Shown here piece by piece: positions 48,651 to 58,901 of a DNA stretch of 64,000 bases. The DNA lies in NCBI GenBank assembly GCA_022453515.1, contig JAJNNY010000034.1, positions 248,001-312,000 of the forward strand. The letters are read 5' to 3'. The position numbers and the translations under genes are program-made. Origin of the DNA: Astrocystis sublimbata. Taxonomy: Eukaryota; Ascomycota; Sordariomycetes; Xylariales; Xylariaceae. How positions within the stretch are numbered: the stretch's first letter is position 1; each line of letters begins with the position of its first letter. The notes under the pieces are model-generated. The model was not told the DNA's origin and did not search any database. It saw only the letters and a list, made by a program, of their open reading frames with translations.

Positions 48651-51146
48651 ATGCCGCCCCAGAAGCGAAAGCAACGTGTTGTGTCGTCTTGTCTTCCTTG
48701 CTACAATAGGAAACAGAAGGTAGGTAAGTATAGGCTAACCCAGGGAAGGTTGTGTTGGCGGACCGGACCTTTCACTTCTAGGTATTAACCTTGGAGGTGA
48801 ACTACCTACATAGGTCCCTACTTCCTATTATCCATCTCTCAAGCACCCGCCCGCGGGCCAAGCCGAGCAACGGGACCGACCGAAACCTGGACAGCTCGGC
48901 ACCTGGGCAGGCACCCGTGGACCCGGCGCTGCTGCTAGGCTAAGTAATCTTACTTACCGTGCCCACCCTGCGTTAGTGCAATCGCCAGTACCCGTGCAAT
49001 CACTGCACGCATCGCCGCCGGGTGGAGGAGTGCTCCTACGCCAGCCCCGATCTCCAGCTAAGCTCATCCCCACCCCGTTCCGACGCGAGAGCACCACCCG
49101 CCCTCAGCGCTAACCCTAAACCCAACGCGGGCGGCGACGACAACAGTGACGATGTCGCCCCAGCCCCCGACCCCGACCTCGACCCCGATCCCGATCTCGA
49201 CACCGACACCGACACCCCACCACAACACGGCAGCCTGGCCGCACGCTTCGGGTACTTTGAAGGCAGCCACTTCAACACACTGAATATCCTGCGACAGGTG
49301 AACTTTCTCGTCCAGTATTTCCCATCCGGGTCATGGCTCCTTGCAGGCTGCAGGCCCCGTTGGGCCTTGCCATGCTAACGTTGGCAGTGTGGGATTGAGC
49401 AGGGCCACGCCCAAGCCCCCCCTGCCCATGACCTATCTTACCAAGACTCGATCGCCGTCCAGGGCGAGATCGAGAACATGCCCTCCCGATCGATCCTCGA
49501 CTTTCTCGTCCAGTATTTCTTCCAAGAGCTCAATTGGATGCACTACCTCCTGCACGCCCCCAGCTTCTTGGCGCAGTACGAGATCTGGTGGAAGGCCAAG
49601 CCCGTCACGCGTGTTCTGGACGCCGAGTTCGCCGCGCTTATTCTTGAAGTCGGTGCGTATGCTCTGCAGTTCCTCCCCTCGCACACTTACGTTGCCGATT
49701 CCATCCGGGGCATGCCCTTGGCCGATATCAGGCTCCATGCCGCCCGCGCAGCCCGCGTCGTCGGCGATATCTGCTCAGGCACCGATATCACGGGCTCTGT
49801 TATTCGCGTGCAACGCATGCTCTTCTCTGCCCTGAGGGAGCAGTGCGAAGGGAACCTGGAGGCGTCGTGGATGAGCATGATCGCTGCCACCAGGGTGGCC
49901 CAGATGATCGGGATCCATAGGGAGCCCGTAGGATCAACTCTCGGGGCGACAGATAATTTCCAGACCGAGATGCGACGCAGGCTCTTCTGCAATCTTTATG
50001 TTCTCGATTCGTAAGTTCTCCCTGTCCTCCAAGGCCCAACGCTTCGTCACCCACAAGTGCGCTCAACTGTTGCCTTCAAGCCACTTTGTTACCTGCCTAG
50101 ATCGACATCCAACCTTGTCGGCCGAATTCTGTACAGCAGCCGCGCCCAAGATGCATGTCGCCGAAGACCTCAACCACGAAGGCGCGCCCGGTACCTTCAT
50201 AGAGCGAGTCTTGCAACTCAAACTGGCTCAGTTCTGGAACCGGCACGTGCCCACGAAGCCAGGCCCCTATGACCCGGGTGCTGCCGAAGAGCGTTACGAA
50301 CGCTTCTGCTTCGATTTCCTCCCTCAGATCCCCGGAGCGTACGCCCTAATACCCGATAAGCAATGGGACCGGTCCGTCCCCAATCTGCCCCGACAGCGCC
50401 AGGTCTTCCATACCGTCGTTTACAATTCCTTGTGTAACAATTTCAAGCCCCTTCTGGCCTTGGAACCTGCTGAGATATCCTCTTTGCCCCAATACCAGCA
50501 GGACCTTCTCCGTCGCCAGAGGAGTCGGTTGACTCGCGCAGCACTATGCGCACTAGACTCTGCGAAAATGCTCCATCAGCTGCTTGGCGCAAGCCAAACG
50601 CGCTGGTTTCCCATTGTCTTCTATACATTCGAAGCGGCCGTCATCCTTTGGGCCGACGTCTTTAACCACAACAAGGCGAACACCCCTAGTGCTGCTGCGG
50701 GCTATAGAGACCTGCCTACTGATTTTGCTGATCTCGGATCCCTTTCCCGGCCAACCGACGGGTTGGAAATGACACAACCCGATATCAGCTGCTCCAAATG
50801 CGTACAGGCGGTAGTAGAGGCCCAGGAACGGCTCGAGATACTAGCTGCATCCAACTGGACGGCAGCAGCAGGGGCTAAGACACTCAGCAAGATGCTTCGA
50901 CAGATTCACGAGGTTTCCATGTTGGGGAGTGAGACACCGAACACACATACATCCTCATCAGCCTCGACCGCTTTTGTTCCTCTAGAATCTAGCAACACTT
51001 CTGGAAATCCTATTACGATGGATGAGGACACGATATGGACAATGGGGTTTGGAACCTACACTGGTGATCCCCAAGATCATATACTTGATGAATGGGCGAA
51101 CTCAGGAGCGAGCCCGCTGGGTCAGCTTCCGGACTTGAACTGGTAA
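48651..51146 (+). CDS. Zn(II)2Cys6 transcription factor, likely cluster regulator
   Basis: Four exons (48651-48719, 48977-49297, 49388-50010, 50081-51146) encode 692 residues. The binuclear zinc cluster (residues 14-41) spans the first intron with spacing Cx2Cx6Cx5Cx2Cx8C (CLPCYNRKQKC, then CNHC, then EEC) and follows a basic N-terminus. An acidic Asp-Pro repeat linker follows (PDPDLDPDPDLDTDTDT). Next is the fungal transcription-factor middle homology region (RSILDFLVQYFFQELNWMHY; AALILEVGAYALQF; SWMSMIAATRVAQMIGIHRE; EMRRRLFCNLYVLDSH). The C-terminal tail is Ser/Thr-rich, as in activation regions. Placement inside the PKS cluster and the CGG-containing motifs at cluster promoters suggest a pathway activator. 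Confidence 0.9.
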
Positions 51147-52208
51147 AAATCCCGTTGTTTTGTTCAGATCTTGGCTGTAGATGCCAGCATTCAGTTACAG
51201 GGCATAGATAGTTACTCGAGTAAATACTTGCTTCCCCGTTACCTATCTTCTTTGCGAGACAGGTACTTATTCAGCTAACCTTGCCCATGCGATGCAGGGC
51301 ATGCACCTCTGATGTGGAAACCAGGCGGCGCCGATTCTACTGTGAACCATCAGCAACCAGTATTGGCCTGTAAGCCGTCCTGACTCGATTGTTTGAGAAG
51401 ACTGCTAAGACGGGTCGGCAGGTCATCCCGGCCACCGGTGTTAGATGGTCCCCCAAACTGACCCAACGTACCTGAACGTTTGTACATACCCAGGTACCTA
51501 ATTCGGCCGAGATTTTTCGGCTCAGATTCGCTGCTGCCCACCAACGTAGGACCAAACGAATGGCCGGCCTGTCTCCAACAATGGAACCTCATGAGGATCG
51601 GTGCAGTTACCTTACGTTAATTTGCTTGTGGCGGAGAGGGTGTAGGCAACAAGCCTATCGCTTGAGACATTGATCCGCCCAAGATCATACTTTACAGTAA
51701 CGCGCTATTGATTGAACGCCACCATTCAGGCCTTTGATTTCCCTCGTATCGTCGCGCCGAAGTCATCCCCCACATCGTCGCATTAGAATCCTTCAGGGTG
51801 GCGGAGACTACATCTTGGTCCGCATTCTGCTCGCATTTACGTCCATGGGCCGCCTCGCCAATTCCCACCCGTATCCCGTCCTGCAACTTAATTTCGTCTT
51901 CCATTGAGACTCGGACTCACATCGGCATCGATGCAGTCCTAATTATAGGATCCGCTCTACGCTTTCGTTCTCCAATACTTTTAGCATCGTAGGAGCGTCG
52001 TATACATAAGAGATACCTGTCATAGAATGTAGTTACTGCGTGACTCAATCGTAAGCCCCTTGCCAAACTTCCTCGTCATCGTCTATCACCTATCTCGTAC
52101 CTAAAGAGTTTTATAGTGTTCGTTTCTTGAATCATTTCTCGCAATTAACCTGATCTCTCTTGGTCTTGGTTAGAAGCCGCGGCACCGTCACCGTTACTGT
52201 AGCCCAAA
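51147..52208. promoter_or_regulatory. Promoter region of rhodopsin-like gene
   Basis: About 1.06 kb without a gene, containing the 17-bp motif at 51504 (about 690 bp before the downstream start codon). Confidence 0.55.
51504..51520 (+). promoter_or_regulatory. Putative cluster operator, copy 1
   Basis: CGGCCGAGATTTTTCGG. Same length and end triplets as the copies at 58738 and 63074, and near-identical to the reverse-strand copy at 53865. Two CGG triplets flank a T-rich spacer, the usual type of Zn(II)2Cys6 target. Confidence 0.6.
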
Positions 52209-53581
52209 ATGCCGTCTTTCTCATCGCTGAACTACACGGAACAACAGGCTATCCTCAACGCCCCGGCTCTGGACCCGCCTCCAGGCATGATGTCGAACTT
52301 CGAAAATCCACCCAATAACGATAGGGCGACTTATGCTGTCTTTTTCCTCAGCTTGGCATTAGCAGCACTCGCGCTGCTAGGGCGTTTATACACTCGGTGG
52401 TTCGTGCTTAGGAAGTACACGGTAGCAGACTGTAAGCTCGTTGTCTGATCATTTTATACCGGCAACACTGGCTAACCTATGCCAGATTTATTCATTGCTG
52501 GCTATGTATGCTAGACACCGCGACATACGTGATGCGGGCGCGAAACTGACATGTACTCGTAGGGCCTCTTCGCCGCCCAGTTCGGTGTCGTCTACCGTAT
52601 GGCGCCAGTGCCGGTCATGTTTGTCCATCTATGGGACATCCGTCGGAAAGACTTCATTATATACTTGAAGGTACTCGCTTCTCTGCCCCAAAGCCATTTG
52701 TACGAGCATGGCGGTATAACTGATGTCGCCAGCACGTTTTTATTACGTCCGAACTATACCTCTTGGATATCGCGATTATCAAAGCAGCGATCCTGTTGGA
52801 TTGGATTCACATCTTCATCCCCCGAGGCACTCGGAGCTTTATTTTCTGGGCCGCCTCGGCCACGATCATCATCAACGTAGGCTTCTACATCGGTCTCATC
52901 ATCGCCCACCAAATTGCTTGCACTCCTTATGCATATTCATGGAATAAGCTGCTTGACGGAAATTGCCATCGCGCTAATATTGCTCTAACAACTGTGATTG
53001 CTGGAGCTTTCAATATCGCTTCGGACATTGTCATATTCCTGATACCCCAGCGAGTGATTTGGAAGCTCAAAATGCCAAGGAGCCGGATGATCGGTATCTC
53101 TGTCTTGTTCCTCTTGGGTCTTGTGGCTATCGCGGTTACGACCCTGCGCCTTGTCTCCTCCCTTCGCCACGCCCAGTCTGCGGATTTTACTTACTTTTTC
53201 ACCGAGATCCTGCTGTGCGCTACCGGAGAACAGGCAATTGGTATCCTCATCGGGTGCATCCCGACGCTACCCAAAGCCATCGCGACTATCAATCAGAGCG
53301 CTCTAATGGAGAGACTCTCGGCGAGCAAGCTGCGGCTGTTGTCCAAGATAAGCCCCAAGGTGACTTGGTACCATACGGACTCTGCAGAAAATCAATCTCT
53401 CGAACTGGTACCTGCAGATCAAGCTCGGCTTTTCCCAAAACGCCACTACTCTGTCATGGGAGGCTCGGGGCCGTCAGGAGATTCACATGTTGTCCCAGTA
53501 GCGGACGGTCAGATCTACCGGACTGCAGAGTTCCACGCCACTGAGTCGTGGGAACACAAGCAGCCCTCACTTGGGCCGTAG
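52209..53581 (+). CDS. Rhodopsin-like fungal integral membrane protein within the cluster
   Basis: Four exons (52209-52431, 52486-52505, 52563-52670, 52733-53581) give 399 residues. Features match the fungal rhodopsin-domain family: N-terminal extracellular segment, FFLSLALAALALLGRLYTRW (TM1), GLFAAQFGVVYRM, VFITSELYLLDIAIIKAAILL, RANIALTTVIAGAFNIASDI, VLFLLGLVAIAVTTLRL and GEQAIGILIGCIPTLPK, with a polar C-terminus. The 20-nt second exon is required to connect VADY to LFIAGY and matches the microexon in the gene at 8219. Members often sit in or beside biosynthetic clusters, but a transport, sensing or enzymatic role is unproven. Upstream promoter carries operator copy 1. Confidence 0.83.
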
Positions 53582-54135
53582 ATCAGGTGTCGAGACCCTA
53601 TGTCCCGCCTGCGGACTTGAAAATGCTGCTAGCGTTACGGTACTGTCGATGGGGGCCGGTGCTGTCTCATTGTGAAGGGGCGAATACTTATTACCTACCT
53701 AGGTTTTGGGGATTTTGGGGATCAAAATAACTAAGTAGCTACATACACAATTGCTTACCTAAATTTAGGCACTAGTAGATAATTACATATAAAATATATG
53801 TTACACGTTACTCGTTGCGGACCCCAACGCACGGAACTGAGCCGTGAGCTATTATTAACCTGGGCCGAAAAGTATCGGCCTTCTTTCACACGTTGAGCTC
53901 GCCCCCACTCATGGCGCAGCCTGTCACTTCACATTGGCCTGTTGCTGTTGCGTAGGTCTAGGAATGCTTTGTACGCTCATCATCCCCTAGCCACTCGTCC
54001 GACGCCCGGCCACCTCACCCAAGCCTGTCTTCGCGATTGTTAGTCCAACCTCGCCTCTCGCTCTGGTGATCCAGTCTTCAACGAGCGCATCAAAAGGTTT
54101 CTCCTCGTCACGTACCTGCGCAAGTAAAGATCGAA
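53582..54135. promoter_or_regulatory. Promoter region of first P450
   Basis: About 550 bp, no gene. Contains operator copy 2 at 53865, about 255 bp before the P450 start, and TACCTAGG palindromes near 53693-53702. Confidence 0.55.
53865..53881 (-). promoter_or_regulatory. Putative cluster operator, copy 2
   Basis: On the minus strand it reads AGGCCGATACTTTTCGG, differing from copy 4 (63074) at two positions. Confidence 0.6.
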
Positions 54136-55940
54136 ATGCTTCCTCCTGCGCTCTCAGCGCATGTTAATATGCAATACATCCTGGCGATTGTTGCGACATA
54201 CGTATGTGTAGCCACGCAGAGCCTCAAGCTTGTCTATCATGTCGGTCAATAATCACTGACCACTTGTACCATAGCTATGCGCCCATCTGGCTTACTATGT
54301 CTTCCTGCATCCTCTGAGGAAATAGCCAGGGCCGTTCTTGGCGAAGCTATCGGATGGCTACAACGGCTACCATGCCTTCAGACAGCAAGTCCATCTCACA
54401 ACGTGGCGGAACCACCTCAAGTACGGTGTGTATCACGTCTAAACATTCATCCAATAATAATCTAAATGGAAACTAAGCTTATGATTACCACCCAGGCTCG
54501 GTCGTGAGACAAGGGCCGAATAAGCTGGTCTTCAGCTCTGTCGAGGCTCTCCGAGGTAAGCGGCTGCCCTGCCTTGATGTAGTCGGACTTGATTGACGGT
54601 TTGGGCAAGACATTTACAGAAATGACAACACCACAAAGCCTAAAGCATACATCGCCTTGGGGCCGAGGCTCAGCATCCCCACCGTGTTTACTGCCCAAGA
54701 TCGTCACGTACATCGAACCAGGCGGCAGCTGATTGGCCAAGCCATCTCTGAGCGATCGATGCGCATCTTCGAGCCCACCATGCTGAGCCAAATCGATCTG
54801 TTTCTGCGTTATGTATTTGAGTCGACGCAGCCGTCCTCTCCCTCTGTCGTTAACATGACGGAGCGCGCTCGGCTTCTCGGCTTTGACCTTGCTTCTCTCC
54901 TCGCCTTCGGGTTTAACATGCATCTCCAGACCCAGGCAGCGAACAGCTTCGTGTTGCCAATGCTGGAGGCTGGCTTCTTCTGGAGTAGTGTCTTTATACA
55001 CTGGCCAATGACCCGCCTATTTGCGATTGGATTAATCACTCTCAGAACCTTCCGCCAGTTGCGCTCCAAGTACCTCGCACTAGTCGAGCACATCATCAAC
55101 ACCAGAACCCAGCAGGAAAAGCATGCTCACCATGACCTGTACTCGATCGTTGCAGATGACCTCGACACGTCCGAGTCAAGTGGCATCAGGTCGAGCGAGC
55201 TATGGGCTGAGGCTACTTCATTTCTACCAGCAGGTATATACGCATCCAATCATCGCGCCATGCATCTATTCCAACACTAACGCTCCTCATCAGCCGGCGA
55301 CACGACAAAGACAGCAGTGGCTTCTCTGTTCTTCTATCTGTCGCAAAACCCTAGCTGCTACGCCAAACTTGCCGACGAGATACGCTCCAGCTTCACCTCC
55401 GGCAGCGAGATCCGCGGCTCAACTGTGACGCGCTGTCAATATCTCCGGGCGTGCATCGACGAAGCTCTACGAATGTCGCCTCCAGTACCCGGCGTTCTCT
55501 ACCGAGAAGCATACCCGAACGTGCAGCCCTTCGTCGTCGACGGGCATGTCATTCCGCGCGGCACCGTAGTCGGAGTGAACATCTACTCGATTCACTTCAA
55601 CGCTAACTACTTCACGGATCCCTTCACCTTCAAGCCCGAAAGATGGCTAGGTGATGACACCAAGACGATGCGCGAAGCTTTCGCTTCATTCTTCATCGGG
55701 CCCCGCGGGTGCGCGGGCAAGCCCATGGCGTATCTGGAGATCTCCCTCGTTGTGGCTAAGACGATGTGGTACTTCGACTTCGAAGCTAAGAAGTCTGGAA
55801 ACCCTCTCGCTTCGAGTGGAAGTGGAACGCAGCTCCCGGGCGTGTTTGAGCTTTTGGACAACTTCACTTCAACCCATGATGGACCTCATCTTACCTTCAC
55901 ACAGCGCGGTGACTTCTGCCGGGATTTTGATTCATCGTAG
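54136..55940 (+). pseudogene. Cytochrome P450 with early in-frame TAG
   Basis: Five exons (54136-54201, 54275-54425, 54496-54555, 54610-55233, 55294-55940) sum to 516 codons. A membrane anchor (YILAIVATYLCAHLAYYVF) is followed by HPLRK-TAG-PGPFLAKLSDG. The stop (54323-54325) replaces the residue that is normally Tyr in the HPLRKYPGP hinge of this family. Everything after it is intact: WRNHLKYG, GPNKLVF, RRQLIGQA, I-helix AGDTTKT, EALR (ExxR), FKPERW and heme loop FFIGPRGCAGK. An alternative acceptor at the TAG itself (AAATAG then CCAGGG, phase 0) would remove the stop but also the hinge and part of the anchor. It may be a null allele, a sequence error, or a gene using the downstream acceptor. 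If active it would oxidise the polyketide. Confidence 0.75.
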
Positions 55941-56435
55941 CTTCTAGTCATGCCCTCGAGGGTTGGTGTGGGAACGTTATTAGTCGGATTGCGCCGTTAT
56001 GGGACTGCCTGAAGAGACTTTCGAAAATACTACTTTAGCGACATTAGCCGCGGGAGTAATCTTTTGTTTACATCAAGACTAACAGGCTGTCGGCGGTTGA
56101 GAGGACATGTTGTTGATGGTTGATTGATCAATCAGCTGAATTTCATCCCAGCGATGGTAACCTGCAATCAGATACTAGTTTAAGTACTTGGTCAAATTTT
56201 GAAAATATTTAAATCCCATGTTTTTCTGTCGCGGAGAGGTGGATTCTTGTAGATTCATACCATCAGTACCTTCACAGGACTAACGGCGTCGTCTTTTCTG
56301 TGACATTTTCAACTGGTTGGATTTTAGTAGCGTCACGTATAACGTTGAAAATGGCTCATTATGCGTGAAATTAGGAGTAATCAAATTGTGTTACCACCTG
56401 AACATTAAGGATACAAAATCTACATATCTTGGCCC
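55941..56435. other. Convergent intergenic region
   Basis: About 495 bp between 3' ends of the P450 and the oxidase. No gene or clear motif. Confidence 0.6.
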
Positions 56436-58290
56436 CTATAATAACTTGAATCCACCTGGTACCAGCTTCTGGAAAACCTGCTCCTTGTCATATGATCTAC
56501 TAGCAGCCCCTAGTCTTGAGAACGACGCCGACCCATAGCTCCGGATGGGATTCTGCGACGTGTGGGCGTCATTTAGGAAGACAAAGGGCTTGTAGACGCC
56601 GCGTGACTTCGTATAAGCTTCGACCGCGGCAAGACAGTCGACGACAATCCCATTTACTCTGGCGTCATCTTCTTTCAGCGACCATCCTACGTTAATCCCG
56701 ACCCCTGGAGAACGGGTGGGAGCTATTAGCAACGTTCTTTGGCACCATATTGATATTTTTGAGTACTCACATAGCTGTGGCACGGCGTCCACATTCATGG
56801 GGTCATCGCCTAGCTTTCTTGAATTCATGACCATTGAGGTGGATATCGGCTGCACCATGGGAGCCAAAGTGCCTCCAGTGACATTCTGTATCCGTGGCAC
56901 AAATTCCGAGAAGACTGATATAAGCCCTGCGTATGTATTCTTGTCGAGTGCAAGAGTTGTCGCTGCCCATGTCCATCTAAACCTTCGGTGTCAGCACGGT
57001 CTTGTCAGGGAGTTGTTAGTCGGTGGGGTTGGATGGAGGTCTGAATGTGCATACCGCGGGACAGCAAAGTCAATACTACTGTTGCAGAACGAGGCGTAGT
57101 TACCCCATATCATAGTCTGATCAGCTATCGCTGGAATATCATAGAAAGGTTTGAAGACGTCAGGGCGCTCGACATCTTTCAGATAGGCAAATGTAGAAAT
57201 GATTGTATCATTGTTGATCCCGATGTACGGGAGCACCACGGAGTGAGTGTCATGCTGCCCTTTGGCCTGGTATTCGGCCATGGCTTCCATGAATTGCGTC
57301 GAGGCATTGCCGGGAAATACCATGACACCGCCCCAGACTTTGTCGACCGAGAAGGTTCTCTGGGTGATATGTGTCACAATACCTATTATGATCGCCATAT
57401 CAGCTCAATGTTCAAGCCTTCCCAAATGCGACTGCGAGAACATACCGAAGTTGTTTGATCCGGCCTTGGCAGCATAGTATAAGCTCGGGTTTTTTTCTGC
57501 GCTTGCTACAACATGTGTCCCATTTGCTAGAAGCACCTCGTAGGAAATGATATTTGGGCTACCCATCCATGAGCGTTTGATAGAAGGGAGAGACCGCCTA
57601 AGGTAAACTTAATTAGGTGTCATATATCAAGATCCGGACAGTGAAGAATTACCTCCAGTAGCAAGGCCAAGTCCAACTTGTCCAAGACGCCCGCCAACAA
57701 CAGTACGCTTGTAGGGTGTCAAATACGTGTAAACATCTCTCCATCGGTTACCCATTCCCGAACGTTGAGTCTTGGCTGTCGCATCATAAGCCAGATCATT
57801 TATGTTTATCATTGATATGAGGAGGCCACCATCGATACTTGCCCAGTTCGGCAGCGGTGAGTGGCCACCCGAACGGATAGCGAACTGGGTTCCTGAGAAG
57901 TTGCTGACCAGCACCGCGGTACGGAGCTGGTTGATGTCCTTTGGCGACGAAATGCAAAGAGGGTCTTTGTCCGCCGTTGTCGACCTGTAGAGTGTCAGCT
58001 CCCATGGCCTCATCCTCATACATATATGGCTCCATCTGTACTTGCCAATGAGCTTGTGCCTGCTGGATGTAAGCTGATCCGTCCTTCTGTGATGTGAATG
58101 TGGAGGAATCGTTTCCCCCACTAGCTAAGGCAGCGCATGCTAGGACACTGCCTCCTTGTGTCTTGACCTCGTGAGGTATGCCACTCGGGTCGATACCGAG
58201 AGACTTTAGGAACCTATCGACGGAGCGCACGCTCAGAGAAGCATGCGCCAGGGCCGAGGTAGCCAAGATGACCGCCCAAGACAACCTCAT
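56436..58290 (-). pseudogene. Secreted FAD-linked oxidase (BBE-like, FAD_binding_4) with 1-nt frameshift
   Basis: Six exons (58290-58046, 57984-57653, 57597-57446, 57382-57055, 56982-56771, 56722-56436) total 1556 nt, one short of a multiple of three. A signal peptide (SWAVILATSALAHAS) precedes the FAD domain with RSGGHS, where the His of the family can bind FAD covalently, and VVGGRLGQVGLGLATGG. After GGLSLLSNAHG the frame shifts near 57562, and family-like sequence resumes one frame over (NIISYEVLLANG, NPSLYYAAKAGSNNFG, IVTHITQRTF, VDKVWGGVMVF, FVPRIQNVTGG, and a GWSLKEDD-containing C-terminus). Such enzymes oxidise alcohols, amines or C-C bonds in secondary metabolism. The first intron is GC-AG. 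A missing base in the assembly is as likely as a true mutation. Confidence 0.75.
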
Positions 58291-58723
58291 GTTCTCCAAG
58301 ATGGCAGAGTCTGATGATCAAAGGGTTGGCGAAAGTGTCGCCGTACTGCATCTGCTTGCCCAGGAATTAGGCTTTTATTAATCTTCAGATCCAAGATCCC
58401 TTAGTCATTGAAGCGCGCAGTTATCATCCTGAAAACAACTGACAAAGTCACATCACTGTAACCAGTCCTATCTCACTCCTCAGCTACAACTTTCGGTTAC
58501 ACACTCGTGTAATTAGTGTGTAACCAGGTAGCCAATTCGTCGCCTACCATGCAACTCCATCTCAGCTCAGTGCAGATCATCACTCACCAACACTCAGCTA
58601 ATTATAGATATCACTACTAAGTGCGTACCATATGCATATGCAAGGTACGGCATCCCTTAGGATTTCTGGGTTCCATTTACCGGACATTTAGCGCGCTCTG
58701 TGCTAATTGGGATCGAGTTGCCC

Positions 58724-58743
58724 CGGCCGACGCACGTCGGCCG
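58724..58743. promoter_or_regulatory. 20-bp near-perfect palindrome CGGCCGACG-N2-CGTCGGCCG
   Basis: Only the two central bases break symmetry. It overlaps the operator copy at 58738, so two CGGCCGA half-elements lie back to back about 160 bp before the P450 start. Confidence 0.6.
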
Positions 58744-58754
58744 AACTTCTTCGG
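58738..58754 (+). promoter_or_regulatory. Putative cluster operator, copy 3
   Basis: CGGCCGAACTTCTTCGG, same 17-bp frame as copies 1 and 4 with changes only in the spacer. Confidence 0.55.
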
Positions 58755-58901
58755 ATGGGGGCTTCCTGATGGGTCCCCCGAAATGCAACCGGTCTAATAC
58801 CTGAGCTTGGCAACTCCCACGTATAGAGGTCTATCAGATGCCCTACTGATTGTATCAACTGTGCACCGGTCAGATAACCTCTATTGAGTTTCAAATGCAT
58901 A

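Larger units (their letters stand above)
58291..58901. promoter_or_regulatory. Divergent promoter of oxidase and second P450
   Basis: 611 bp between outward-facing starts, carrying a 20-bp near-perfect palindrome (58724-58743) overlapping operator copy 3 (58738-58754). Both genes could be controlled from it. Confidence 0.6.
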
